Notes under the pieces: model-generated
Seen by the model: only the letters and a program-made list of their open reading frames with translations
What the model was told of the DNA's origin: nothing
Databases searched by the model: none
Part shown: positions 7,050 through 12,344 of the stretch, piece after piece
How positions within the stretch are numbered: position 1 is the stretch's first letter
How the letters are laid out: every line of letters starts with the position of its first letter
DNA from: a virus
IMG/VR virus record: IMGVR_UViG_3300024352_000065
Coordinates: 1-34,582 of that record
Length of the DNA stretch: 34,582 nt
Direction: 5' to 3' (one strand)
Program-made: the position numbers and the translations under genes

Positions 7050-7336
7050 TCTTTAAAGCCTAATTCTTCTAAAAATTCCGGCAAAGGGCTTAGGTGATCA
7101 GGTGTATATTCGGGTTTTGCTGACCATTTAGCAAAACCTCTGGCCCACGCTTGCAACACTTGAGTCTTTGTCACACAGATGACTTGCTGCTCAACTTCCC
7201 AATCATCGGCAATCAAAGCATCATACATTGTGTTTCTCAAAACCTCTTCCCCTTCATGAGGCTCTGCCCAATCTCCTTTGTTCCAACTTGCTCGCCTAAA
7301 TCTTTTACCGCTCTTTATTGCCTCAATGACGTTCAT
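7046..7336 (-). CDS. Tad2/DUF2829-like protein (possible anti-Thoeris), tentative
   Basis: The 96-residue protein begins MNVIEAIKSGKRFRRASWNK, close to the usual start of the DUF2829/Tad2 fold (an 'EAL..lk.GkkvrR.gW' element), and has DDWEV at 44-48, where that family ends with 'l.a.DWev'. The middle of the domain is shorter than usual, and about 48 residues follow with two Trp-rich helices. Tad2 proteins sequester the signal molecules of Thoeris defence, and many DUF2829 proteins are uncharacterised. The match is by motif only. ATGA overlaps couple it to both neighbours. Confidence 0.45.
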   Translation of the reverse strand: MNVIEAIKSGKRFRRASWNKGDWAEPHEGEEVLRNTMYDALIADDWEVEQQVICVTKTQVLQAWARGFAKWSAKPEYTPDHLSPLPEFLEELGFKE

Positions 7337-7566
7337 CGTTTCCCACCCATACTGCTCATTTCAAGGGCTGCAAGCCTGTCAGTCGATTTTTTGACTGTCT
7401 CCGCTAGGGAATTGTGGGCTTCATTCACCGCTTTCGTGAGCTTTTTCATGTCTTCCACTAATTCTTGCAATTCTTTTCGGATCTTAGCGCGATTCGCAAA
7501 ATCAATGGCAAATAATCCCGCCAATGCTCCGCAAGCCATCAGATTGATACCTAACAACACTTCCAT
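7333..7566 (-). CDS. Membrane-anchored coiled-coil protein
   Basis: The 77-residue product is read from ATG 7566 (MEVLLGINLMACGALAGLFA), which overlaps the preceding stop as TGATG; a TTG three bases upstream is less likely. The first 20-odd residues form a membrane span or signal anchor. Residues 28-68 are a heptad-like coiled coil (KELQELVEDMKKLTKAVNEA). The design, an anchor plus a coiled coil, recalls small phage envelope or i-spanin-like proteins, but no outer-membrane partner is visible. It lies within the replication operon's string of small genes. Confidence 0.6.
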   Translation of the reverse strand: MEVLLGINLMACGALAGLFAIDFANRAKIRKELQELVEDMKKLTKAVNEAHNSLAETVKKSTDRLAALEMSSMGGKR

Positions 7567-7799
7567 CAAAATAACTCCATTCCGTTTTGTGGGAGATAAG
7601 AGACGATTTCATAATCGTAAAATCTCAAAGCTTTTAGCCTTTGGTTTGATTCTGCCAGAATTTCACGACTTGTCGCGGCATGTATCATTATCGCTTCTTG
7701 TCGCCAAGCACTAAATTTATATCTCAAGAATCTAAACGATACGAGTACAGGGACATAATTTGGTTCCCCATCACTGCTGAATATTGGCATTTTCGACAC
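7566..7799 (-). CDS. Hypothetical small protein, start uncertain
   Basis: The longest reading begins with GTG 7799, which has GAGGAG eight bases upstream, giving 77 residues; an internal ATG 7688 would give about 41 (MIHAATSREILAESNQRLKA). The GTG version overlaps the zinc-ribbon gene by 76 bases in a different frame. The C-terminal part is clearly protein-like and its stop couples to the next gene as TGATG. There is no known domain. The GTG start is favoured by the ribosome site, the ATG by the overlap. Confidence 0.45.
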   Translation of the reverse strand: MSKMPIFSSDGEPNYVPVLVSFRFLRYKFSAWRQEAIMIHAATSREILAESNQRLKALRFYDYEIVSYLPQNGMELF

Positions 7800-7900
7800 G
7801 TATACACTCCTCGACCTTCAACCGTCCGAAGGTGTCCGGGACTAAACCAAAACTTGTGGTCACAAGTCAACTGGCGCACCCATCGGACGATGAAGTTCAT
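7724..7900 (-). CDS. Small zinc-ribbon-type protein
   Basis: The product has 58 residues. The ATG overlaps the resolvase stop as ATGA. The protein carries LTCDHKFWF near the start and YTCRKCQY in the middle: a C-x-H pair and a C-x-x-C pair about 22 residues apart, which could bind one zinc ion. Small phage proteins of this build (CxH...W, CxxC) are common next to replication genes and have unknown roles. The last 76 bases overlap the start of the next gene if its GTG start is used. Metal binding and the call rest on the motif; the coupling makes the gene credible. Confidence 0.55.
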   Translation of the reverse strand: MNFIVRWVRQLTCDHKFWFSPGHLRTVEGRGVYTCRKCQYSAVMGNQIMSLYSYRLDS

Positions 7901-8370
7901 AAATGTTTGACTCCGTATAAGGCTATGAGAGCTGCATCGACTACACCTTCATGCAGTCTACCAGCACCGTTTGCTATTTGTGGAGCTACGTCGCTCCAAA
8001 GTCTCCTAAAAGCAGTACTAGAGCGGTATTTTGGAGCGTCACAACTATTTGTGCCCTTGTGCATTTGCATAGTCCAGTGACGAGGTGGCACTAGATGATA
8101 AGCAACACCATAAATTTCCATCGCTGCAATCAATTCACCGAAACCGCACCCATAAGTAAATGCCGAGACTATCCCTTGTTTCGGCATAGTTTGCGCTTTT
8201 TCCAAGAAAACGGCGCGGGGCTTCCACGTCTCAAGAAGCGTATACAATAACCTTCCGCTTGGGCTTAACGTCCAACTCAGCACTTGGCCATCGTGATCTA
8301 GCGCTACTATTGCTCCCGCTTTGCCTGGGTCGATTCCAAAATAGATACGGCTTGGTGGTTGGTTGCTCAT
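7897..8370 (-). CDS. RuvC-like Holliday-junction resolvase
   Basis: The 157-residue protein has the RNase H-type layout of phage RuvC relatives: FGIDPGKAG with D14, FLEKAQTMPKQG with E57, and a C-terminal HEGVVDAALIALYG element with E141 and D145 as the remaining acids. The phrase 'MPKQG' followed by a Gly-rich turn is typical of the family. It should cut four-way junctions made by recombination or branched replication before packaging. The start ATG 8370 has a GAGAG site. It lies downstream of the initiator and loader genes, as resolvases often do, and is coupled to the zinc-ribbon gene. Confidence 0.85.
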   Translation of the reverse strand: MSNQPPSRIYFGIDPGKAGAIVALDHDGQVLSWTLSPSGRLLYTLLETWKPRAVFLEKAQTMPKQGIVSAFTYGCGFGELIAAMEIYGVAYHLVPPRHWTMQMHKGTNSCDAPKYRSSTAFRRLWSDVAPQIANGAGRLHEGVVDAALIALYGVKHL

Positions 8371-8491
8371 TATACTCTCTAATGTAATCGTTTACTTGTT
8401 TAAATGGTAGTAGTAGCAGTGATGCAATTGTTTCCGCTGTCATGTCGTATTGGCGTAAAAATATGATGGCCTGTTTGTCTTCGTAGCGCAT
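8231..8491 (-). CDS. Small DNA-binding-like ORF overlapping the resolvase
   Basis: The 86-residue frame is read from ATG 8491, with GGGAGA upstream. The first 45 residues (MRYEDKQAIIFLRQYDMTAE, then a helix ending FKQVNDYIREY) look like a helix-turn-helix with 'TAETIASLLLLP' as the likely second helix. The last 140 bases overlap the resolvase in another frame, and there the sequence looks less protein-like (RQSGSNSSARSRW), so this part may be carried along. The function may be regulatory. I consider the first half good and the extent doubtful. Confidence 0.4.
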   Translation of the reverse strand: MRYEDKQAIIFLRQYDMTAETIASLLLLPFKQVNDYIREYNEQPTTKPYLFWNRPRQSGSNSSARSRWPSAELDVKPKRKVIVYAS

Positions 8492-8558
8492 ACATGGTCT
8501 CCCTTTTCCATCTATGGTATGATCTAATCTCCTGCCTGGCACCTGTTGTTGATTTCAT
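8400..8558 (-). CDS. Possible 52-residue ORF with a good ribosome site
   Basis: ATG 8558 has GAAGGAG upstream (11-base spacing) and opens a basic frame (MKSTTGARQEIRSYHRWKRE) that overlaps the 8491 frame. Upstream of the ATG the same frame stays open for about 16 codons. The protein is not convincing in its last third (Thr/His-rich). Either this or the 8491 frame is real, or both are, as overlapping phage genes. Confidence 0.25.
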   Translation of the reverse strand: MKSTTGARQEIRSYHRWKRETMYALRRQTGHHIFTPIRHDSGNNCITATTTI

Positions 8559-8589
8559 TGCCCTTTTTGCTCCTTCGTTTCTAATGGCC

Positions 8590-8676
8590 CTAATTTGCCT
8601 TGTATTGCGTTCTTATTCCTGTCCTATGTCTGCCATTACCTAGCCTATTTGCGCTTATCATTGCGTCAATTTGCAT
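8590..8676 (-). CDS. Possible 28-residue ORF after the loader gene
   Basis: ATG 8674-8676 starts one base after the loader stop (TGA-T-ATG) and opens MQIDAMISANRLGNGRHRTG, ending at TAG 8590. The protein is short and basic. Placement suggests coupled translation, but nothing else supports it. Confidence 0.25.
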   Translation of the reverse strand: MQIDAMISANRLGNGRHRTGIRTQYKAN

Positions 8677-8677
8677 A

Positions 8678-9256
8678 TCATTTCGCCCGTACTTCTCTAG
8701 TCTGCACAAGTGACAGCACGTCGAGGACGTTCCTGGGTTCTTCCGGGAGGGCTTGGCGCTCATGAGAGGGGGGCAGGCCGAGGCTATCTCTGCGACGGTC
8801 GATGTCGGCGATATCGAGCAAAGCTTTTGCGCTCTCTCGCCATTGCGCCTTGAGCGTGGAAACGTTGTCGTAACTCGCAATCTCACAAACGACTCTCCAC
8901 CCGCCCATATTCTCCACGACTTTCCAACCAGTCTCGCCGATAGCTGTTCGCACCAAGTCCTGTTTGCTCTTGAGTGAGCCAAAACGCTCGATGCCTCCCC
9001 AAATCTTGTCAGCGATCAAACGAGCCTCGGCGTCATGGTCGGGCTTGGGATCTATCGCGTCCAGGATTTCTTTGATCGCAGGGAAACGAGTAAACTTTTC
9101 GTGCAAAGTACCAAGCACCGCAAAAAGTTGATGCGCGGGATACTTCTCGAAGATGCGATACCACGCGCTGAGTTGGTGTGCGTCAAACTCTGGCGCTTGA
9201 AGCGGAAGAATTGCTTTTACTGCGTCGATGAACTTTTTGAACTCTTGTGGCGTCAT
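8678..9256 (-). CDS. Putative replicative helicase loader (lambda P-like role)
   Basis: The 192-residue protein starts MTPQEFKKFIDAVKAILPLQ and continues with a helical N-terminal domain (residues about 1-70) of the kind seen in phage helicase loaders and inhibitors (short helices, FP and 'KFTRFPAIKEILDAI' near 50-65). The rest is helical, with VVENMGGWRVVCEIASYDN around residue 110. It directly follows the O-like initiator, with an ATGA overlap at 9253-9256, an initiator-loader pairing typical of phages that borrow the host helicase and polymerase. No Walker A motif is visible, so it is not a DnaC-type ATPase. Assignment is by neighbourhood and shape. Confidence 0.55.
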   Translation of the reverse strand: MTPQEFKKFIDAVKAILPLQAPEFDAHQLSAWYRIFEKYPAHQLFAVLGTLHEKFTRFPAIKEILDAIDPKPDHDAEARLIADKIWGGIERFGSLKSKQDLVRTAIGETGWKVVENMGGWRVVCEIASYDNVSTLKAQWRESAKALLDIADIDRRRDSLGLPPSHERQALPEEPRNVLDVLSLVQTREVRAK

Positions 9257-10152
9257 GGTTTTTTTCCTCCAATCCAGTCAAGCATTTCTGCCCAATCGTT
9301 TGCGAGTTGCGGATTCTCTGCCCAATCACTTGCAGTCTGCGCGTCTTTGATCTGCGCTTTGCTTTTTGTTTGAGCAAAAATGTTTTCGACCTTTCGCATC
9401 CCGTTAGAGCCCTTTTTGAGAAGCCCCATGGGAGCACAGCACTTGGGAGCCCAAAAGGTGTCGTGCTTCACGTAAGCCAGAATGGTTTGCATATCGGCGA
9501 GAGTGTATCTGCACACGTTCGCGACTTTGCGAAGCTCGAGCGCAAATTGATCCGGCGTCCATTTGGGGTCGTTTGTCCGGTTCGGGAAATGGGTAACGGC
9601 GTACCTGAGCCATTGGGTACCCAAGTCGAGCTCCTCGTCAGAAAGGTTCATTACCTGGACGGCTTTGGATCGGGAGCGCTTTGCTTTGGCGGGAGGTGGA
9701 GGTGGTAAATTTTGCGACGTTCTCTTTTCTTGCGTTTCGTTCCGTTCCGTTCCGTTCCGTTCCGTTCCGTTAGACACGGATCCGATCGGATTCGTTACGG
9801 CTGTGCACGTATCCGTACCGGATTCGTAACCAATCCGTAACGCGTCCGTATCGTCGTCGTAACGGCAAGATAAAAATCCTCGTGATTCCAAGAACTTGAC
9901 AGATTGGAAAATTTCGGGGAGTGAGCACCCAGAAAAGTGTTGCACGTAATCAGGTGCAATATCGAGTTTGCCTTCCTGATTTTGACGCGCCGCCTCTGCC
10001 AAAAGGAAGATGTACAACCAACGCGTAGCCGTAACGGATCCGTGTAGCATCCGATCGGATCCGATCGTGGCCGGTACGCGTATCCATGGTACTGACTTCA
10101 AATCGGAACGGGTCACATACCGTTTCCAATCTACAATTTGGATTCGCAACAT
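9253..10152 (-). CDS. Replication initiator protein (lambda O-like)
   Basis: The protein has 299 residues. The N-terminal part (1-95) resembles a winged-helix DNA-binding domain of phage replisome organisers (RWLYIFLLAEAARQNQEGKL, then IFQSVKFLESRGFLSCRYDD). A low-complexity linker (SNGTERNGTERNETQEKR) follows, and the C-terminal half is helical and basic, with CRYTLADMQTILAYVKHDTF as its clearest element. The linker-coding DNA holds tandem and inverted repeats, as in lambda O, whose gene contains the origin. It should bind these repeats and hand over to the loader encoded next. It is the first gene of the minus-strand replication operon. Confidence 0.75.
   Translation of the reverse strand: MLRIQIVDWKRYVTRSDLKSVPWIRVPATIGSDRMLHGSVTATRWLYIFLLAEAARQNQEGKLDIAPDYVQHFSGCSLPEIFQSVKFLESRGFLSCRYDDDTDALRIGYESGTDTCTAVTNPIGSVSNGTERNGTERNETQEKRTSQNLPPPPPAKAKRSRSKAVQVMNLSDEELDLGTQWLRYAVTHFPNRTNDPKWTPDQFALELRKVANVCRYTLADMQTILAYVKHDTFWAPKCCAPMGLLKKGSNGMRKVENIFAQTKSKAQIKDAQTASDWAENPQLANDWAEMLDWIGGKKP
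9735..9771. repeat. Tandem 5-base repeat in the initiator gene
   Basis: About six copies of the unit TTCCG lie head to tail, encoding the NGTERNGTER linker of the initiator. Such runs are prone to slippage, and any loss or gain of 15 bases keeps the frame. They form one edge of the repeat-rich block proposed as the origin. Confidence 0.85.
9775..10067. other. Candidate replication origin (iteron-like and palindromic repeats)
   Basis: Inside the initiator gene, CCGATCGGAT occurs at 9782-9791 and at 10051-10060. ATCCGTA-type units recur around 9810, 9832 and 9844, and ACGGATCCG elements occur near 9776 and 10034. The palindrome ATCCGATCGGATCCGATCG spans 10049-10067. In lambda-like phages the initiator binds iterons inside its own gene and the same block is the origin. 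The number and similarity of the repeats are visible; the role is inference. There is no AT-rich block beside them that I would call an unwinding element with certainty. Confidence 0.5.
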
Positions 10153-10244
10153 AAGGATATGATCCTAATTTTAGACAATAGTGTATTAGGCTAAGTAGCT
10201 GACAAGATTACAAATTGGGGATTTGTGTTGATTTCTGGGCTTAT

Positions 10245-10303
10245 GGCAGGATATGAAGCGCGAACGGTGAGCTAAACCGTTCAAGTTATCCCTGCCTTTT
10301 TCT
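10245..10303 (+). terminator. Nested hairpin followed by T-run (terminator or small RNA end)
   Basis: The outer arms GGCAGGATA (10245-10253) and TATCCCTGCC (10287-10296) pair with one bulged C. The inner arms GAACGGT and ACCGTTC (10262-10268, 10276-10282) pair around GAGCTAA. TTTTTCT follows directly. No gene precedes it on this strand, so it may end a short structured RNA starting just upstream, or shield the tRNA segment from read-through. Confidence 0.6.
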
Positions 10304-10354
10304 CCTTTCTTTCTTGTTAATGCGAGTATCCATTAAAAGTTGTGTGTGATTGGT

Positions 10355-10381
10355 GCCCAGACTTTAAAGGCAAGTCTGGGC
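10355..10381 (+). other. Perfect 10-bp hairpin ahead of the tRNA
   Basis: GCCCAGACTT (10355-10364) and AAGTCTGGGC (10372-10381) flank a 7-base loop. A run of six T follows after an 11-base gap, too far for a standard terminator. It lies about 80 bases upstream of the tRNA. It may be a processing signal, a protein-binding site or part of the same structured leader. Confidence 0.55.
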
Positions 10382-10459
10382 TCCGACAACCCTTTTTTGG
10401 AAATAATTATCAACTTGCGCTTGCCGAAGATTGTGAGCAACATAGGCAGACCTTCACTT

Positions 10460-10535
10460 TGCCAAGTAGCTCAGTCGGTAGAGCGTCGCGCTGTTAACGC
10501 GAATGTCGCAGGTTCGAGCCCTGCCTTGGCAGCCA
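10460..10535 (+). tRNA. tRNA-Asn (anticodon GTT) with encoded CCA
   Basis: A complete cloverleaf can be drawn: acceptor TGCCAAG pairs with CTTGGCA, the D arm contains AGCTCAGTCGGTAGAGC, the anticodon stem TCGCG/CGCGA holds loop CTGTTAA with anticodon GTT at 10493-10495, and the T arm GCAGG-TTCGAGC-CCTGC is canonical. The discriminator G and a genomic CCA end the gene. It reads AAC and AAT codons. It is the only tRNA in the window and stands apart from protein genes, between the leader hairpins and the CAP-protein gene. Phage tRNAs usually top up host supply or replace host tRNAs destroyed by defence nucleases. Confidence 0.97.
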
Positions 10536-10597
10536 TCCCCTTTTGCTCAAAACTATGGCACCATAAACTAAACATTTTTGAGTTTGTGGAGGTGCTT

Positions 10598-11077
10598 ATG
10601 GTCCGGCGAATAGTGCTAGGTCTGGCGTTATTCCTACAAAGTACCGTGCTTTTAGCGGATTGCTACAAAACCGACATTGGGACATGTGGCGTGGAAAAGT
10701 CCATGCTCGAGGCCACCAATGCCTTTCGCGCTCAATACGGGCTTCCCGCTCTACAGTACAAAAAAGAGCTAAATTGGGCCGCTCGGAAATGGTCGGAAAG
10801 CATGGCTGCCACGGGTAGGCTGTCCCATGACGGCTTCCCTACCCTGCGCAATCAAACGATTATCCTCGAATTTCCCGCCAGTAATCAAAAAGTACACGGC
10901 GAAAATGTGGCCTATTTCCAAGGCTACAAACCGCCAGATTTTGGCCGATTTTTTGTGGATATGTGGATTAAAAGCGGACCCCATCGCCAGAACATGCTGC
11001 GAAATTTTCGCTTTATCGGTGTGGGATATGGGCGTAATAATGGGCAGCATTACGCGACACAACTTTTTGCTTGGTAA
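10598..11077 (+). CDS. Secreted CAP-domain (SCP/PR1-like) protein, likely intact site
   Basis: The 159-residue product is read from ATG 10598 with GGAGG six bases ahead. The first 20 residues are a signal peptide (MVRRIVLGLALFLQSTVLLA, cut before DCYK). The mature part has the CAP order: N-terminal helix with LEATNAFRAQYGLPAL, then LSHDGF, VHGENVAYF, and WIKSGPHRQNMLRNF followed by IGVGYG. The two His (SHDG, PHRQN) and the Glu of GEN are in the usual places of the CAP cleft. Bacterial CAP proteins are secreted and mostly of unknown function. A second CAP protein is encoded at 29872-30327. It may act in the cell envelope during lysis or entry. Confidence 0.85.
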   Translation: MVRRIVLGLALFLQSTVLLADCYKTDIGTCGVEKSMLEATNAFRAQYGLPALQYKKELNWAARKWSESMAATGRLSHDGFPTLRNQTIILEFPASNQKVHGENVAYFQGYKPPDFGRFFVDMWIKSGPHRQNMLRNFRFIGVGYGRNNGQHYATQLFAW

Positions 11078-11149
11078 AATAGACTTATTTCGGTTGCGCC
11101 GAATCGCTGTGGTTAAATTGTGGGTAAGTCTATTTGTCCTCAACGGGAC
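11078..11149 (+). ncRNA. Structured region after the CAP gene, possible small RNA
   Basis: AATAGACTTA (11078-11087) and TAAGTCTATT (11125-11134) are perfect inverted arms, and a smaller hairpin (TCGG...CCGA) can form inside. Another follows (GTCC...GGAC at 11136-11149), then the terminator hairpin. Nothing in the stretch looks coding. The arrangement (long stem, short stem, terminator) is what a small regulatory RNA or a 3' UTR element would look like. No known family is recognised. Confidence 0.35.
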
Positions 11150-11181
11150 CATTCTCAGATTTTAGCACAAAAATAGAAAAA

Positions 11182-11219
11182 CCCCGCATAAGCGGGGAAA
11201 ACGGCGTCCGTTTTTTTTT
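11182..11219 (+). terminator. Double-hairpin rho-independent terminator
   Basis: CCCCGC-ATAA-GCGGGG (11182-11197) is followed by AAACGG-CGT-CCGTTT and a run of nine T. It ends transcription of the tRNA/CAP segment just before the endolysin gene, which then needs its own promoter or anti-termination. Confidence 0.85.
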
Positions 11220-11242
11220 GTCACAACAAAGGAGGAAAACCT

Positions 11243-11626
11243 ATGTTTTCTAGTAAAAGCAAAAGCAAGTTAATGAGTTGTCATCCTCAATTACAGCGCC
11301 TTTTCGATGAAGTTGTCAAGACTCATGATTGCACCATTTTGGAAGGACACAGGGACAAAAAGAGGCAGGATGATGCGTACAATGCGGGACTGAGTAAGCT
11401 AAAATTTCCTCACTCTAAACACAACCGCTACCCTTCCATGGCTGTTGACGTTATCCCCTACCCAATCGATTTTGCCGACGTTCCCAGAATCTATGAATTC
11501 GGTATTTTTGTGTGCGAAACAGCGAAACGCCTTGGTATCAAGATTCGTTGGGGGGGAGATTGGGATATGGACGGCGATTTTAAGGACCAAAAATTTAATG
11601 ATCTAGTCCACTTTGAAATCGTTTGA
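11243..11626 (+). CDS. L-alanyl-D-glutamate peptidase endolysin (M15 family)
   Basis: The 127-residue protein has the zinc pattern of VanY/M15 peptidases: H60 in SKHNRYPSMAVDV with D69, and H123 in LVHFEIV. RWGGDWDMDGD (102-112) before the last His is the usual lead-in. Phage members (for example T5 endolysin) cut the L-Ala-D-Glu bond of peptidoglycan. There is no signal peptide, so it needs a holin or similar to reach the wall. A strong AAAGGAGG site lies before ATG 11243. No holin lies next to it; candidates are the small membrane proteins at 13236-14019. It shares the plus-strand segment with the CAP protein. Confidence 0.9.
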   Translation: MFSSKSKSKLMSCHPQLQRLFDEVVKTHDCTILEGHRDKKRQDDAYNAGLSKLKFPHSKHNRYPSMAVDVIPYPIDFADVPRIYEFGIFVCETAKRLGIKIRWGGDWDMDGDFKDQKFNDLVHFEIV

Positions 11627-11636
11627 CTATTCAAAC
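11621..11636. promoter_or_regulatory. Inverted repeat at the end of the endolysin gene
   Basis: GTTTGA-CTAT-TCAAAC is a perfect 6-bp palindrome with a 4-base centre, overlapping the endolysin stop and lying 54 bases before the ribbon-helix-helix gene. There is no T-run, so it is not a terminator. It may be an operator for the regulator encoded next, but it is short and could be chance. Confidence 0.25.
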
Positions 11637-11689
11637 CCACCGATGTACCAAGGGAATATGTTTCGTAAAACTATTGAGGAGATATAAGT

Positions 11690-11881
11690 ATGAGGCCACG
11701 GCTAGCTCAAGAAAGTACTTGTGTACGTGTTGGATTTTCTTGTGCGCCAGCTACAAAAATCCGCATTGAACAACTAGCAGTCGAGCAAGGAAAGTCATTT
11801 TCCCAACTTATTAGAGATTTGATCGAAGAGGTTATTGTTAAGTATGAGCACCCTAAGCGAGTTGAGCAGGGCCTTGATTGA
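11690..11881 (+). CDS. Ribbon-helix-helix DNA-binding protein
   Basis: The protein has 63 residues. CVRVGFSCAPATKIRIEQLA gives a beta ribbon then a helix, followed by GKSFSQLIRDLIEEVIVKY as the second helix, the layout of Arc/MetJ-type repressors (ribbon, turn, S-Q-L-I-R-x-L-I). Such proteins bind palindromes as dimers and often control neighbouring genes. GAGGAG precedes ATG 11690. It overlaps the next gene by 38 bases, so it is co-translated with the Gp157-like and RecT genes. Target sites could be the inverted repeats at 11621 or 13685. Confidence 0.75.
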   Translation: MRPRLAQESTCVRVGFSCAPATKIRIEQLAVEQGKSFSQLIRDLIEEVIVKYEHPKRVEQGLD

Positions 11882-12338
11882 GGCCGATGAGATTATGGAA
11901 CCAGATGAGTTTGATCCGGCTTTATTAGTCGGTGAGCTCAAGGACAAAGTTGACTCAGTAAAATGGAAAATAGATCAATGGGAGGCAGAGGCCAAAGCCC
12001 TGCAAGAGAATTGGATCGAGCCGCTTGTTGCACGTCAAAAAGCGCTAAAAACCAAGGCCGAGAAGCTTCGGGAATACTGCGCCTTTGTGCTCAAGCGGGA
12101 TGAACTAGAGATTTTACCGGGGAACGCCTTTGCGCTCAAGCTTCGGAAAAGCGAGAGCGTCGAGGTAGACCTAGAGCCTACTGCCCAAGACGCCCTTCGC
12201 TATGATTTTGTGCGAACCAAGATCAAATACGAATGGGATAAGAAAGCACTTGCCGCTAAGCTCAAGGCAAAAGAGGAATTGCCTTTTTGCCGCATCAAAA
12301 CTAATTTTTCCGCTCAATTTCAAGTTAAGAAAGACTAA
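11844..12338 (+). CDS. Gp157-like phage protein
   Basis: The 164-residue product is read from ATG 11844 (a TTG at 11835 would add three residues). The protein is a long charged coiled coil (residues 30-85, VDSVKWKIDQWEAEAKALQE, then ARQKALKTKAEKLREYCAFV) followed by a compact beta part (EILPGNAFALKLRKSESVEV and LPFCRIKTNFSAQF). This order matches the Siphovirus Gp157 family, which is found next to RecT- or Erf-type recombination genes and may give resistance or recombination functions not yet defined. It lies directly ahead of recT, which supports the call. Confidence 0.75.
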   Translation: MSTLSELSRALIEADEIMEPDEFDPALLVGELKDKVDSVKWKIDQWEAEAKALQENWIEPLVARQKALKTKAEKLREYCAFVLKRDELEILPGNAFALKLRKSESVEVDLEPTAQDALRYDFVRTKIKYEWDKKALAAKLKAKEELPFCRIKTNFSAQFQVKKD

Positions 12339-12344
12339 TTTTCC

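Larger units (their letters stand above)
10153..10459. other. Divergent control region upstream of the replication operon
   Basis: This is the longest stretch without a gene. It separates the minus-strand initiator gene from the plus-strand tRNA segment. It holds two strong hairpins described separately (10245-10300 and 10355-10381) and must hold the promoters in both directions. On the minus strand TTGTCA near 10199-10204 could be a -35 box but I see no good -10. On the plus strand TTGATT near 10228 with TATGAA about 18 bases later is a weak promoter. No open frame longer than about 20 codons looks real. Confidence 0.5.

Noticed and set aside
8590-8982. 130-codon frame overlapping the loader gene
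   Set aside because: It is in a shifted frame of the loader, with Arg/Ser/Cys-rich shadow composition; only its last 28 codons are kept as a weak candidate.
9735-9771. Short tandem array considered as a CRISPR-like or telomere-like element
   Set aside because: The 5-base unit is in frame within the initiator and lacks spacers.
10340-10597. Longer N-terminus for the CAP gene, covering the tRNA
   Set aside because: The tRNA lies inside that extension, and the ATG at 10598 has both a GGAGG site and a signal peptide.
11690-11881. Prophage repressor and lysogeny module
   Set aside because: The ribbon-helix-helix protein stands alone; no integrase, excisionase or attachment site is visible.
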